From the NCBI GenBank assembly GCA_030038755.1, contig JASHSK010000010.1:1-64000 (forward strand): DNA of 64,000 nt, given 5' to 3'. The notes under the pieces are model-generated. The model did not search any database and had not been told where the DNA came from. It worked only from the letters and a program-made list of their open reading frames with translations. The DNA comes from Gammaproteobacteria bacterium. Its GTDB lineage: Bacteria; Pseudomonadota; Gammaproteobacteria; Steroidobacterales; Steroidobacteraceae. Position 1 is the first letter of the stretch, and the number at the start of each line of letters is the position of its first letter. A program made the position numbers and the translations under genes. Positions 39,088-49,490 of the stretch are shown piece after piece.

Positions 39088-40923
39088 ATGACGCAACAGA
39101 TCCATCGCGCTGCCTTGCGAGTTCCCTCGCGACTCGGCGATTACTCGCTCGACCCGCGGGTCCTGCTGATCAGCGCACTCGCGCTGGCGGTTGGCGCGGT
39201 GGCGGCGGTAGTAGCGGACGCCCTGCTGAAGCTGATCGGACTGATAACCAACCTGGTCTTTTACCAGCGCGTCGCTACCGGGCTGGTCGCTCCGGGCGCC
39301 GGCGATCATCACTGGTGGTTGATACTCGCCGCCCCGGTGCTCGGTGGGCTCATCGTCGGACTCATGGCGCGCTACGGGTCCGAGGCCATTCGCGGGCACG
39401 GCATGCCGGAGGCGATCGAAGCGATCTTGCGCGGCGGCAGCAAAATCAAGCCTCGCATCGCCCTGCTGAAGCCGGTATCCGCGGCGATCGCCATCGGCAC
39501 CGGTGGACCCTTCGGCGCCGAGGGTCCCATCATCATGACCGGCGGTGCGTTTGGATCATTGATGGCGCAGACGCTTTCTCTGACTGCCGATGAGCGCAAG
39601 ACGCTTTTGGTCGCCGGCGCCGCCGCCGGCATGGCGGCAACCTTCAACGCGCCTCTGGCATCCATCCTGCTGGCCGTCGAGCTGCTGCTGTTCGAGTTCC
39701 GGCCGCGCTCGTTCGTACCCGTGTCGATCGCCGTGGTAGTTGCTACGGCGCTGCGCTGGCGTCTGCTCGGTGCTGCGGCGCTTTTCGCGACGCACCGGGC
39801 GCTGCCGACGCTCACGCCCGCCGACCTGCTGCTGTGCGCCGCGGCGGGCATCGTCGGGGGCTTCGTCGCCTGGTTCGCGACCTCGCTCGTGTACTTGTCC
39901 GAGGACGCCTTCCGCAAGCTACCGATCCACTGGATGTGGTGGCCGGCGATCGGTGGTCTCATCATCGGCGTCGGTGGACTGTTCGAACCGCGCGCACTCG
40001 GCGTGGGATACGACGTGATCGGCACCTTGCTTGCGGGCCATGCGACGCTCGGGTTGATCGTCGGGATCCTGGTCGTCAAGACGCTGATTTGGAGCCTGTC
40101 GCTCGGTTCCGGCACGTCCGGGGGAGTGCTGGCGCCGGTGTTCATGATCGGCGCGGCGCTGGGTTCCGTGCTGGCCTACGTGTTTCCGCCGGTCGCGCCG
40201 GGCTTCTGGGCGCTGATGTCCCTCGCGGCGGTGGTCGGAGGCGTGATGCGCAGCCCCCTGACCGGTGTGGTATTCGCGATGGAACTCACGCATCAGTGGG
40301 ACGCCGTCATGCCGCTGGTGGTGGCATCCACAGTTGCGTTCCTGCTGTCGGTACTGGTGCTCAAGCGCTCCGTGCTGACCGAGAAGGTCGTGCGCAAGGG
40401 TACCCATTTGACGCGCGAATACTCCGTAGATCCGCTGGAGATCTTCCTCGTCGGCGAGATCATGCCCGGCAGCTTCCTGGGCTTCCGCAGCGGCACCAGC
40501 CTTGCGGCCGCCGTACAGACGGCGAAGGCTGCCTGGCTCGCCGCCGGACGGCAAAAACTCGCTGAGATCCAGCGGCTGTATCCGATACTCGATGGGGACG
40601 ACCATCTGGCCGGGGTCGTGACCCGCCAGCAACTGCTCAGCGCCGGGTCGCGGCTCGACAACCCGCGTGCGAACATCGACGAGTTGATGGTGAACGAGGT
40701 CGTCGTAGGGTATCCCGATATGACCCTGCGCGAGCTCGCCAACCTGATGGCAGAGCGCCAGGTTTCAAGTGTCCCGATCGTCGAGCGCATGAATGGACGA
40801 CGGGTGGTGGGCGTGATGGCGCTTGATCAGGTGCTGGAGGCGCGCCTGCGCGATGTCAATGAGGAGCACAAGTCCGAGCGGGTGCTGAACTGGCTTCAAC
40901 CCCACCGTGGAGTACGACCATGA
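39088..40923 (+). CDS. ClC family chloride channel with C-terminal CBS domains
   Basis: GTGGPFGAEGPIIMTGGAFGS; SLGSGTSGGVLAPVFMIGAALG; CBS-like end. Confidence 0.9.
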   Translation: MTQQIHRAALRVPSRLGDYSLDPRVLLISALALAVGAVAAVVADALLKLIGLITNLVFYQRVATGLVAPGAGDHHWWLILAAPVLGGLIVGLMARYGSEAIRGHGMPEAIEAILRGGSKIKPRIALLKPVSAAIAIGTGGPFGAEGPIIMTGGAFGSLMAQTLSLTADERKTLLVAGAAAGMAATFNAPLASILLAVELLLFEFRPRSFVPVSIAVVVATALRWRLLGAAALFATHRALPTLTPADLLLCAAAGIVGGFVAWFATSLVYLSEDAFRKLPIHWMWWPAIGGLIIGVGGLFEPRALGVGYDVIGTLLAGHATLGLIVGILVVKTLIWSLSLGSGTSGGVLAPVFMIGAALGSVLAYVFPPVAPGFWALMSLAAVVGGVMRSPLTGVVFAMELTHQWDAVMPLVVASTVAFLLSVLVLKRSVLTEKVVRKGTHLTREYSVDPLEIFLVGEIMPGSFLGFRSGTSLAAAVQTAKAAWLAAGRQKLAEIQRLYPILDGDDHLAGVVTRQQLLSAGSRLDNPRANIDELMVNEVVVGYPDMTLRELANLMAERQVSSVPIVERMNGRRVVGVMALDQVLEARLRDVNEEHKSERVLNWLQPHRGVRP

Positions 40924-41537
40924 GCCTCACCTTTTACTATGCGCCGATGAGCACCGCCGGAATCACCGACCTGGTCCTCGAGGAGTTGGCCGTGCCTTGC
41001 GAGAGGATCAAGCTGGATATCCGCGGCGGCGGCACGCGTACGCCGGAGTTTCTGCGACTGAACCCGAATGGCAAGGTTCCGCTCATCGTCCATGATGGCA
41101 CGCCGATCTGGGAATCGGCGGCCATCACGATGTATCTGGGCGAAGTATTCGGGGTAGAAAGGCACCTGTACCCTGGCGCGGGAACACAGCGCGGCGAAGC
41201 GATGAAATGGATCGTATGGACGAACGTTACCTGCGGCGATGCGGTTTACCGCTTCATGCGCAATACGAGCGAGTGGACGCCCGCCGAGCAGCACAACGCG
41301 AAGGCAGCCGACGTGGCCAAGGCCGACATCTTGAACTGCCTGCGCATCCTCGACGAGGCGCTGTCGGGACGGAATTTCCTGATCGACACTTATACGCTCG
41401 CCGATACGCATTTGAATTCCTTCGTCGACTGGCTGCGTCACATGCAGATGGATCTTTCGGCGTATCGCCATCTGAATGCCTGGAGTGAGCGCTGCAGGCA
41501 AAGACCTGCCTACGCTCGAGCCATGGCGCGGGGCTGA
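40920..41537 (+). CDS. glutathione S-transferase family protein
   Basis: YYAPMSTAGITDLVLEELAVPCE, NPNGKVPLIVHDGTPIWESAAITMYL. Confidence 0.85.
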   Translation: MSLTFYYAPMSTAGITDLVLEELAVPCERIKLDIRGGGTRTPEFLRLNPNGKVPLIVHDGTPIWESAAITMYLGEVFGVERHLYPGAGTQRGEAMKWIVWTNVTCGDAVYRFMRNTSEWTPAEQHNAKAADVAKADILNCLRILDEALSGRNFLIDTYTLADTHLNSFVDWLRHMQMDLSAYRHLNAWSERCRQRPAYARAMARG

Positions 41538-41695
41538 TAAGCAAACAGCTGCCCCGCAGGCGGCCACGCCGCTGCCGCGAGCGCGGCTGGTTACGGCGAC
41601 GGTCCCCCGCCTCGCGGAACCATGCCCAGCGCCCGGGTGACCTGATCCGCGAATGCCCGCGCCGCGGCCCGCCGCAATCTGTCGCGGTTTTAGTT

Positions 41696-41736
41696 TAAAA
41701 TATCACCATAACATGCTGTTATAAATAAATATTTTA
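41696..41736. promoter_or_regulatory. AT-rich nested inverted repeat
   Basis: Outer arms TAAAATAT (41696-41703) / ATATTTTA (41729-41736); inner ATAACA-tgc-TGTTAT (41708-41722). Confidence 0.6.
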
Positions 41737-41924
41737 CGGGATAACGCTGCTGATCGCGGCTCGGCACGCGCTGCGCACTGCGCGGCGGCGCCGCCCGGAG
41801 AAACCACCCTGGCCGCGGGGAGCGCTGGTGGGCGTAACCCTATAGGCAGTGTAATGGTCGAAGCCCCTCGAGGTGCTGATCAAGCGATCGTCGCTCCTGC
41901 GGCTTTCCTGGGAGGCAACAGCCG

Positions 41925-42212
41925 ATGACTACCAAACAAGAGTTCGTCGCCGGTTTTGGCGAGGCCATCAATGAGGCGCTCGAGCAGTGCACCGCTCGTG
42001 GCTTTGTGCCCCCGCTGCACTACGTGCTGCTCGCCACCAACGGCAGCATGGTCGCCATTCGCGTCGAGGAAGAGGGTCGCCGGCTGCTGACGCGCCACTA
42101 TGAGCCGGAGGGCTGGCGCATGCCGACCACGATTCTGGTGATGGACGCCCACGCAAACAGGTCGCTGTTCATAGTGCCCGCTCTCGGGGCTGCCATCGAG
42201 CGGGTTTACTGA
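41925..42212 (+). CDS. hypothetical protein (95 aa)
   Basis: Compact ORF MTTKQEFVAGFGEAINEALEQ...; 'gggaggcaac' ahead of ATG. Confidence 0.6.
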   Translation: MTTKQEFVAGFGEAINEALEQCTARGFVPPLHYVLLATNGSMVAIRVEEEGRRLLTRHYEPEGWRMPTTILVMDAHANRSLFIVPALGAAIERVY

Positions 42213-42326
42213 GCCTTGCCGGCGCGATTTGACCGCCAGCGTAGATCGGAGTATCCCAATGCCACTCCGTGCTGGCGTCCGGATGTCGTCCCCACGAGCG
42301 TGGGAATGCCTGATAGGAGAATACCA

Positions 42327-42872
42327 ATGAAGATCTTGTCCCGGGCTGGTGTTGTCGCGCTGATTGGCTTTCTACTCGTTCGTCCCGGGCTCGCGGCCGT
42401 CATCGCCAACGATACGGATGCTTTGACGCATAGCGGGCCAGTCACGACGTCCATCCCACTGCCCGACCCGACCCATATTCCGATCGTTTTCGGCAAGGAC
42501 ATCAAATGGAGGAACGGGGAGGGAGAATCGCTTCTGTTCGGAGATCCCAGCAAGCCCGGCATTTACGGCGTTCTTATCAAATGGCTGCCCGGCCACAACA
42601 GCAAGCCGCATTTCCATTCGACCGACCGTTACATCTACGTCGTTTCCGGCACCTGGTGGGTCAGTGCGAGCACCACCTACGACAAGAGCAAGATGTATCC
42701 GGTCCCCGCCGGAAGCTTCGTAACCGACATTGCCAATACCGTCCATTGGGATGGCGCCAAAGAGAGTACCGGCCCCTGCCTCCTCATGCTGGTCGGCGAA
42801 GGCCCCATGCACACCACCCCATTGGTGCAGGCGGATCCGAAGAGTCCGGTATTCACGATGCCCAAAAAGTAG
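42327..42872 (+). CDS. secreted cupin domain protein
   Basis: Signal peptide; IKWLPGHNSKPHFHSTDRYIYVVSGTWWV cupin motif; SD 'taggaga'. Confidence 0.8.
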   Translation: MKILSRAGVVALIGFLLVRPGLAAVIANDTDALTHSGPVTTSIPLPDPTHIPIVFGKDIKWRNGEGESLLFGDPSKPGIYGVLIKWLPGHNSKPHFHSTDRYIYVVSGTWWVSASTTYDKSKMYPVPAGSFVTDIANTVHWDGAKESTGPCLLMLVGEGPMHTTPLVQADPKSPVFTMPKK

Positions 42873-42990
42873 CGGGGGCGTGCGCCGCGCTTCTGGGTCC
42901 GGCTGTCCTCGCCGACCCTTCTGGGCCCTGCGTCCCAAATCCGCGCCACAGCGGGCTGTAAGATCGGCTATGGTCAGAACCTGAAGCCGC

Positions 42991-44514
42991 ATGTCGCTGT
43001 ACCTGCCCATAGCCTTCCTTCTGCTGCAGCTCGCCGTCCTGGCCTTGTTCGGGCCTGCGGTGACCGGTCCGGCCTCTTATATCCTGATGGTGGTTGCGCC
43101 ACTGTTCGCGGCCGCGGCGACGTTCTGGCGTGGCCGCTCGCACACCAGCACGATCCGCTTCGGCTGGTATGCCCTCTCTCTGTCACTGACCATCTGGGCG
43201 GTGGGTGCATTCGACAATCTGTGGCAGGAAATGATCCTGCATCGTCGCGACGAGATGTATCGCACCGCCATGGAGGCCTTCAGTCTGGCGGTGGTTCCGA
43301 CCACCTTTCTGGTGGCCAGCGACTGGCGACTGAATGATCGACAACTGTTGCGCGTGGTCGATGCGCTGGTAGCACTCGCACTTGGCTGCTCCTACTTCCA
43401 ATACACCTGGAGCATGATCCACGATCACGCCAGCTCCACGGAAGCCGGCGTGACCTACCTCGTGTGGCTGCTGGATTTCCAGAATCTCTACCTCGCCCTC
43501 GCAGCGTTGGTGCGCTGGTACGTGGCCGAGGACAGCGACGAACGCGACCTGTTCCGAGCGCTCGCGGTGCACCTGTGGGTCTACTTCGTCATTGTTTTTG
43601 TCAATGACCACTACTTCGCGGGCAACCCGGCGTTCGGGCCGCAATACGGCACGGTCGTCACGGTGGCCTTTGCGGTGCTCTGCGGGTTCGCGTTACGCGG
43701 CCCCTCGGGCCAGCCGGTGCGCCTGGTGAATTCGGCTGTCGTACGCACGGTACGAAGCGGCATTCCGATCCTGCTGGCACTCGCGCTGCTCACCGCGTCC
43801 TTGCTTTTGATTCGAGTGGAGTATCTCTGGGGTTGCGCAGGCATTCTGATCGCGGTGCTCGGCATCGGCGTACGCACCACGCTGATCCAGGTGCACCACA
43901 TCCAGCATCGAGAAGCCCTGAAACGGGAAGCATCGGCACTCCAGACCATCGCCTGGACCGACGCATTGACCGGCGTGCCGAACCGCCACTTCTTCACCGA
44001 GGCACTGACACGCGCCTGGCGCGACGAGCGCCGCCCGGCAATGCATGCGATCCTGATGATCGACATCGATCATTTCAAGCTGCTCAATGATCGGTATGGT
44101 CATCCCGTAGGTGACGGCTGCCTGCGCGAGGTCGCTCGCGTCCTGCAGGGCGCGTTGGCGCGTCCAGACGACGTGCTGGCGCGCTACGGTGGCGAGGAAT
44201 TCATCGCGCTCCTACGGGGCTGCACCGCGGCTGGCGCCCAGGTCGTGGCCGAGCGTCTGCGATCCGCGGTTCAGCAATTGCGCCTGGAAAATGCCAGCAG
44301 TCCCGAGCTGGTGGTCACCATCAGCATAGGCATAGCCAGCGGTGCGCTTGCTGACGGCGCCGCCGCGGGACGGTTGGTCGAGGCGGCCGATCGCGCCCTC
44401 TACGAAGCCAAAATCAGCGGGCGCAACAGGGTCAGGTTGGCAACGAACCGCATCAGTCCCGATGCCGAGACCGAAGCAAGCATCAGCGCCCGACACCGGC
44501 GATTGCGCAGCTGA
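42991..44514 (+). CDS. membrane GGDEF diguanylate cyclase
   Basis: Seven or so TM segments; DALTGVPNRHFF, RYGGEEFIALL active-site motif. Confidence 0.9.
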   Translation: MSLYLPIAFLLLQLAVLALFGPAVTGPASYILMVVAPLFAAAATFWRGRSHTSTIRFGWYALSLSLTIWAVGAFDNLWQEMILHRRDEMYRTAMEAFSLAVVPTTFLVASDWRLNDRQLLRVVDALVALALGCSYFQYTWSMIHDHASSTEAGVTYLVWLLDFQNLYLALAALVRWYVAEDSDERDLFRALAVHLWVYFVIVFVNDHYFAGNPAFGPQYGTVVTVAFAVLCGFALRGPSGQPVRLVNSAVVRTVRSGIPILLALALLTASLLLIRVEYLWGCAGILIAVLGIGVRTTLIQVHHIQHREALKREASALQTIAWTDALTGVPNRHFFTEALTRAWRDERRPAMHAILMIDIDHFKLLNDRYGHPVGDGCLREVARVLQGALARPDDVLARYGGEEFIALLRGCTAAGAQVVAERLRSAVQQLRLENASSPELVVTISIGIASGALADGAAAGRLVEAADRALYEAKISGRNRVRLATNRISPDAETEASISARHRRLRS

Positions 44515-44580
44515 TGCGAGCGCCGCGTCCAGGCGCGTAGTCGACAGGGAGATCGGTTGGCTCAGGCACTGAGTCCTTCG

Positions 44581-45096
44581 TCAATGCGCTTTGGATCCGG
44601 GCACGTGCAAAGACATGTCAATGACATAGCCATTTATGCTGCTGAACCAGTGCGGCGTATTCTCGGGGACGACGAAAAAGTCGCCCTTCGCGACCGGCAC
44701 GGCCGTGCCTCCCGCAATGGAATCGCCTCTGAGATTCTCGGCATTCGTCTGAACCGCGTGCACCAGCTTACCGCCGGTGACGAATACTCCACTGCCATCG
44801 ATCACGTAAAAGAACTCGTCTTCATGTACGTGCACGGCGGCGGGGCCGACCGCCGTGCGGTACTCGAGATTGGCCCCATAGGGGGCAAGACGCAGCAGTG
44901 GCTCTATCACGGTAGCCTGACCGGGCTTGTGGTCGCGCTTCGCCTTGCTGATCAGGGCAGCGACATTCTGCGCTGAAGCGAATTCCTTCGTGGCCAGTCG
45001 CAAGGTTGGCCGGCCCGCGGGTGCTTGAGCAGAGCTGCTTGCGGCCCCGAGGATGGTGGCCGCCGCGACAGTAAGTACGCAGTGTGCTGGACGCAT
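44581..45096 (-). CDS. secreted cupin domain protein
   Basis: Signal peptide; VHVHEDEFFYVIDGSGVFVTGG; VPENTPHWF. Confidence 0.8.
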   Translation of the reverse strand: MRPAHCVLTVAAATILGAASSSAQAPAGRPTLRLATKEFASAQNVAALISKAKRDHKPGQATVIEPLLRLAPYGANLEYRTAVGPAAVHVHEDEFFYVIDGSGVFVTGGKLVHAVQTNAENLRGDSIAGGTAVPVAKGDFFVVPENTPHWFSSINGYVIDMSLHVPGSKAH

Positions 45097-45288
45097 AGTT
45101 GTCTTCCCATGCTGCTGAATCATCGGCTTACGGGTTGCCGCCGCCATAGCGTAATCCGTTCCTCGCCGGCCGCGAAGCCTCTGTCATGAACGCTCGGATT
45201 TCATGATCGGGGCGACCGATCGGCGCTAGTATCCGCAAACCCCCGGAGATCCGCAGCACCATCGACTACAGCGGGCCCAGGGGCTGCC

Positions 45289-45567
45289 GTGAAAGCGTTG
45301 ATTGCCTATTTCTGGCCATTTGCCGCCTATCGCGATGTTGGGCGGGGCAGTGTGCTGGAGCGGGCCGCAGCGTGGCGCCACAACCGGCAGCTCTCGAGCT
45401 CCCTGCCGCTCTACATCAGGCGCTGGGCGGTCTGCGTGGCCCTCGAGCTGATTCTGATCGCCACCCTGCCGTCGCCGCTGACGCGGCCGCTGGCCGTGCT
45501 GCTGACCCTGTCCTTCTGCGGGCTGCTGCACCTGCTGAGCGTGTGGCTGTTGCTTAGGCGACGCTGA
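45289..45567 (+). CDS. small membrane hypothetical protein
   Basis: 92 aa with two hydrophobic segments. Confidence 0.45.
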   Translation: MKALIAYFWPFAAYRDVGRGSVLERAAAWRHNRQLSSSLPLYIRRWAVCVALELILIATLPSPLTRPLAVLLTLSFCGLLHLLSVWLLLRRR

Positions 45568-45586
45568 GCACCGGCCAGACAAGAAA

Positions 45587-45620
45587 GCGCCGCGCTGATG
45601 CCGGAGTATCAGCGCGGCGC
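45587..45620 (-). terminator. hairpin terminator for the Amt gene
   Basis: Perfect 13-bp arms gcgccgcgctgat/atcagcgcggcgc, 8-nt loop; on the minus strand followed by TTTCTTGTC. Confidence 0.75.
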
Positions 45621-45667
45621 TGGAAGTGGCTGCGTGGCAACGTAGCCCGACCAGTCTCCTTCGGTGA

Positions 45668-46987
45668 CTAGTCTCCTTCGGTGCCGATCGCGTAGGCGGT
45701 CTCGCCGTGAACCGCGTCGTCGCCCACCTTCAGCATCGCCTCGTCCATGCGCAGCGGCGTGAAGAACGAGATCACCTTGAGGATGATGTAGGTGGCGATG
45801 ATGTTGTACACGATGATGAACGCGGCCCCTTCGATCTGCAGCACGAACTGATGGAAGTTGCCGTAAGCCCAACCCGTCACGCTCACCCCGGGGGCATCCT
45901 TGGCGGTGCCGATGTACTCGAGCATTTTGGGGTTGGCGAGGATGCCCGTGAGCAGCCCGCCCATCAGACCGGCGCAACCATGAGTCGAAAATACGCTCAG
46001 CGTATCGTCCACCTTCATGAGCAGCTTGGTCTTCTGGAGCTTGTTCATCGCGAGCCAGGGGATGATCCCGGCGCACACGCCGATGATGATGGCGCCCCAG
46101 CCGTCCACGTAACCGGCGGCCGGGGTGATCGCCACCAGACCGGCGATCATCCCATTGACGGCCCCGATGACCGACGGCTTGCCATACGCCATCTTGTCCA
46201 TCAGCGTCCAGACCAGCAGGGCTACCGCGGTGGCCGTGTTGGTGTTCAGCACGGCTGCGCCGGCGTCGGCATTGGCGAAGTACGGATCGCCGCCGTTGAA
46301 GCCGTTCCAACCCAGCCACAGGATCCCCGCGCCAACCAGCGTGATCAGCAGGCTATTGGGCGGGAAATGCTCCCGGTCCTGCTGCAGGCGCGGGCCGACC
46401 ATTGCCGCGGCGACGAAGCCGGAGACCCCGGCCGCCAGATGGATCACGTAGCCGCCCGAGAAGTCGGCGACGCCCTTGGCCGCAAGCCAGCCGCCGCCCC
46501 ACAGGCTGAACGCCCCCACGGTGTAGACCAGGGTCATCCAGATCGGGCAGAAGATCACCCATGCCCTGAAGCTCATCCGTCCGAGCACCGAGCCGCCCAG
46601 AATGATGACGGTGATGGCAGCGAATACGAACTGGAAGAACACCAACGTAGCCATCGGGAACGCCATCGCCGGCATGCCCGAGGCGGCCGCCGGAATGGTC
46701 GCCTGGCCGGTTGTGAACATGGCCGACGTGGCCAGCATCGGCTTGCCCAGGAAGGAAAACCACTGCGGCCCGAAGGCCATGTTGTAGTCGAATAATATCC
46801 AGACGACCAGGACCGAAGCGAAGGCGTAGAGCGTCATGAAGGCCGAGTTGATCGCCCATTTCTTCTTGACCACTCCGCCATAGAGGACCATCAGGCCTGG
46901 AATGCTTTGCAGGCCGACGAACGTGGCAGCCGCGAGTTGCCAGGCGTTGTCGCCAGTATCGAGCCATTGCGGTGACGGTACGAGCAT
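45668..46987 (-). CDS. amt: ammonium transporter (Amt family)
   Basis: WQLAAATFVGLQSIPGLMVLYGGVVKKKWAINS; GGYVIHLAAGVSGFVAA; VFSTHGCAGLMGGLLTG. Confidence 0.92.
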   Translation of the reverse strand: MLVPSPQWLDTGDNAWQLAAATFVGLQSIPGLMVLYGGVVKKKWAINSAFMTLYAFASVLVVWILFDYNMAFGPQWFSFLGKPMLATSAMFTTGQATIPAAASGMPAMAFPMATLVFFQFVFAAITVIILGGSVLGRMSFRAWVIFCPIWMTLVYTVGAFSLWGGGWLAAKGVADFSGGYVIHLAAGVSGFVAAAMVGPRLQQDREHFPPNSLLITLVGAGILWLGWNGFNGGDPYFANADAGAAVLNTNTATAVALLVWTLMDKMAYGKPSVIGAVNGMIAGLVAITPAAGYVDGWGAIIIGVCAGIIPWLAMNKLQKTKLLMKVDDTLSVFSTHGCAGLMGGLLTGILANPKMLEYIGTAKDAPGVSVTGWAYGNFHQFVLQIEGAAFIIVYNIIATYIILKVISFFTPLRMDEAMLKVGDDAVHGETAYAIGTEGD

Positions 46988-47174
46988 AGTTTCTCCCCTT
47001 CTTGTGCGTGCTATGCAACGCGCGAAGGGCAGGTGCAAAAAATATACCGGGGCGTCGCCGACCTGATCCAATGCGTGCGGGTTGCCCGACTCCGCCCGCG
47101 CAGGCGCATGGCGCCCGCTCCACATCGGTGGTTAGATACGCCCATAATCCGCCGGCATTTATCAAACAACACGA

Positions 47175-47540
47175 ATGCAGCGCAGCCGAACCCACCCTGC
47201 TGATGTCCACGTCACGACGCGGATATTCGTGACCGCTGCCTGGCTCGCGGCCGTGGCGATCGGCGCAGTCGCCTCGCCCGCTTTTGGTGCAACGCAAGCC
47301 GTCACGACGGCCTTGTGCACCAATTTGGCGAGCGGTACGAGCTGGCGGATCACGATCGACTTTGCGAAAGCCACCGTGGATTACTATCCGGCCCGCATCA
47401 GCGTCGCCCGGATCTCGTGGCACGACGCGAAAGACGGCGGCAACTACACGCTTGACCGCAAGTCCGGAAAGCTCACCGTGATATTCGCTTCGAGCACCGG
47501 TGGCTATTTCATCTACGATCAATGCAGGCTGGAGAACTGA
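47175..47540 (+). CDS. secreted hypothetical protein
   Basis: 121 aa, signal-peptide-like N-terminus, short beta-rich domain. Confidence 0.5.
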   Translation: MQRSRTHPADVHVTTRIFVTAAWLAAVAIGAVASPAFGATQAVTTALCTNLASGTSWRITIDFAKATVDYYPARISVARISWHDAKDGGNYTLDRKSGKLTVIFASSTGGYFIYDQCRLEN

Positions 47541-47609
47541 GGACACCGAGGCTCGGTCGCGCCGCGCCACTCAACCGGTCCACGGCACTGCGTGGCTGGG
47601 GTGGCCGCA

Positions 47610-49316
47610 ATGGCTGAGCGCATTTCTGCCGTCAGGGCGAGCGTCGGGTTCCACTCGGCGACGGGGCCGCGCCGTGACAATGAGGACTTCGCCGCAGCGC
47701 TCGTGGGGGCAGACCTGCCCGAGCCGCGCCGGGAAGTGATCGCGGCAATCGCCGACGGCATCGGCAGCGCCAAGGGCGGTCGAGTCGCGGCCGAAACCGC
47801 GGTGCGCGGATTCCTGGACGGAATGTCCGAGCTGCCCGAAACCACCGAGGTGAACCGCTCGGCAGCCCGGGTCTTGAACGCCCTCAATGCTTGGATGTAT
47901 TCCCAGGGTCAACGGGATCCGAGACTGGCGAGCATGGGCTGTACCTTCACCGCCCTGGTGTTGCGAAACCGGCTCGCTCACGTGCTGCACATCGGCGACA
48001 CGCGGGCGTATCGACTGAGCGGTACTCGCCTGACCTGCCTGACCACCGACCACGTGAGCGCAGCGGGCGCGCGCCGACCGGGCACGCTCTATCGGGCGCT
48101 GGGTGTGGAGTCAGAGGTGCGGCTGGAGTACGCCGCGCAGCCGATGGCGCGGCACGACCGATTCCTGCTGTGCAGCGACGGCCTGCACGGATGGCTGGGG
48201 GATGAGAGCATCGCCGAGATTCTCAGCGATCGGTCGGCTCCCACGGATACGGCCCGAGCGCTGGTCACAGCCGCGCTGCGATCCGGCGGCAATGATAACT
48301 GTACGGCCCTGGTGCTGGACGTCATCGAGCTGCCCACGGCCGAATCGGCCAACGTCGGCGCTGCGCTCGTGCAGTTGCCCATCATCCCGGTGCCGCTCGG
48401 CGGGGAAACGATCGATGGATTCGTGCTCAAGGCGCTGATATCCGACGGTCGCTACAGCCGCCTGTTCGCTGCGGAGGACGAAATCGAGGGCGGGGAGGTC
48501 GCACTCAAGTTCCCCAAGCCCCGCGTGGCGGAGGTGCAGGCCCACCGTGCGGCATTCATTCGCGAAGCATGGGTGGGCGGGCGCGTGCACAGCCCCGGAG
48601 TCGGCCGCGTCATCGAGCTGCCGCACGGGCGGCAAACCTGCCTGTACACCGTCATGCCCTTGTATTCCGGCGAGCTCCTGGAGGCGCGACTGAGCCGCCC
48701 GCCGTCCGTGGGTCTCGAGGAAGGCCGTAACATTGCGATCCGGCTGGCCCGTGCACTGGCGGTTCTACACCGCGATGGCATCATTCATCGCGACGTCAAG
48801 CCCGACAATGTGATCCTCGAGCCGAATGGATCATTGAAACTCATCGATCTGGGCGTCGTGCGCGTACGGGGGCTCGAAGACGCTGCAGCCGACGAGATTC
48901 CCGGAACCCGGGCCTACGTGGCGCCCGAGATGTTCACCGGCGAAGCCGGCAACGAGGCAACCGATATCTACGCGCTGGGCATCACCATGTTCCGCGTCTT
49001 CACGGGCGAGTTTCCCTATGGCAACTCCGATGCCACCGCACCACCGACCCGGGAGCGGCCATTGGAGCTCACCGCCTTACGCCCTGACCTGCCGGCGTGG
49101 CTGCAGGCGGTGCTCGGCCGAGCGATCGCAATCGATCCCGCGGAGCGCTTTCGCGACATGAGCGAGTTCGAGGCGGAGATGGAAGCGGGACCGGCGCGCG
49201 CACCGGTCATGGCGCGACGACCCCCCACGCTGTACGAGCGCGCACCGCTGCGCTTCTGGCAGGGGCTGGCGGCTCTGCTTGCCCTGGCGCTGCTGCTGGT
49301 GCTGCTGCTGCGCTGA
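47610..49316 (+). CDS. PP2C-type phosphatase / Ser-Thr protein kinase fusion with C-terminal TM anchor
   Basis: PP2C: RRDNEDF, AIADGIGSAKGG, HIGDTRAYR, SGGNDNCTALVLD; kinase: VALKFPKP, IIHRDVKPDNVIL, LIDLG; C-terminal ALLALALLLVLLLR. Confidence 0.9.
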   Translation: MAERISAVRASVGFHSATGPRRDNEDFAAALVGADLPEPRREVIAAIADGIGSAKGGRVAAETAVRGFLDGMSELPETTEVNRSAARVLNALNAWMYSQGQRDPRLASMGCTFTALVLRNRLAHVLHIGDTRAYRLSGTRLTCLTTDHVSAAGARRPGTLYRALGVESEVRLEYAAQPMARHDRFLLCSDGLHGWLGDESIAEILSDRSAPTDTARALVTAALRSGGNDNCTALVLDVIELPTAESANVGAALVQLPIIPVPLGGETIDGFVLKALISDGRYSRLFAAEDEIEGGEVALKFPKPRVAEVQAHRAAFIREAWVGGRVHSPGVGRVIELPHGRQTCLYTVMPLYSGELLEARLSRPPSVGLEEGRNIAIRLARALAVLHRDGIIHRDVKPDNVILEPNGSLKLIDLGVVRVRGLEDAAADEIPGTRAYVAPEMFTGEAGNEATDIYALGITMFRVFTGEFPYGNSDATAPPTRERPLELTALRPDLPAWLQAVLGRAIAIDPAERFRDMSEFEAEMEAGPARAPVMARRPPTLYERAPLRFWQGLAALLALALLLVLLLR

Positions 49317-49490
49317 GGCGGATATGCAAGCCGGCTGAGCGCCGCTGGGTCGCGCAAGTACGAGTACGAGTTAAATTTTTTTTGAGTCCGCGACAAATTG
49401 ATCCGGGGTGCATAGAATCGCGCCGACCGTGTCCATCGACGGTCGGCGCTAGTGAAAGACCGACCGCGTAGATACCGGAAGGGGGCAAAC

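Noticed and set aside
45707-46795. 362-aa plus-strand ORF
   Set aside because: Antisense to the ammonium transporter, whose motifs are unambiguous.
49365-49390. T-run (attttttttt) after the kinase-phosphatase gene as a terminator
   Set aside because: I could not find a convincing GC-rich stem immediately upstream; only a short direct repeat gtacgagtacgag.
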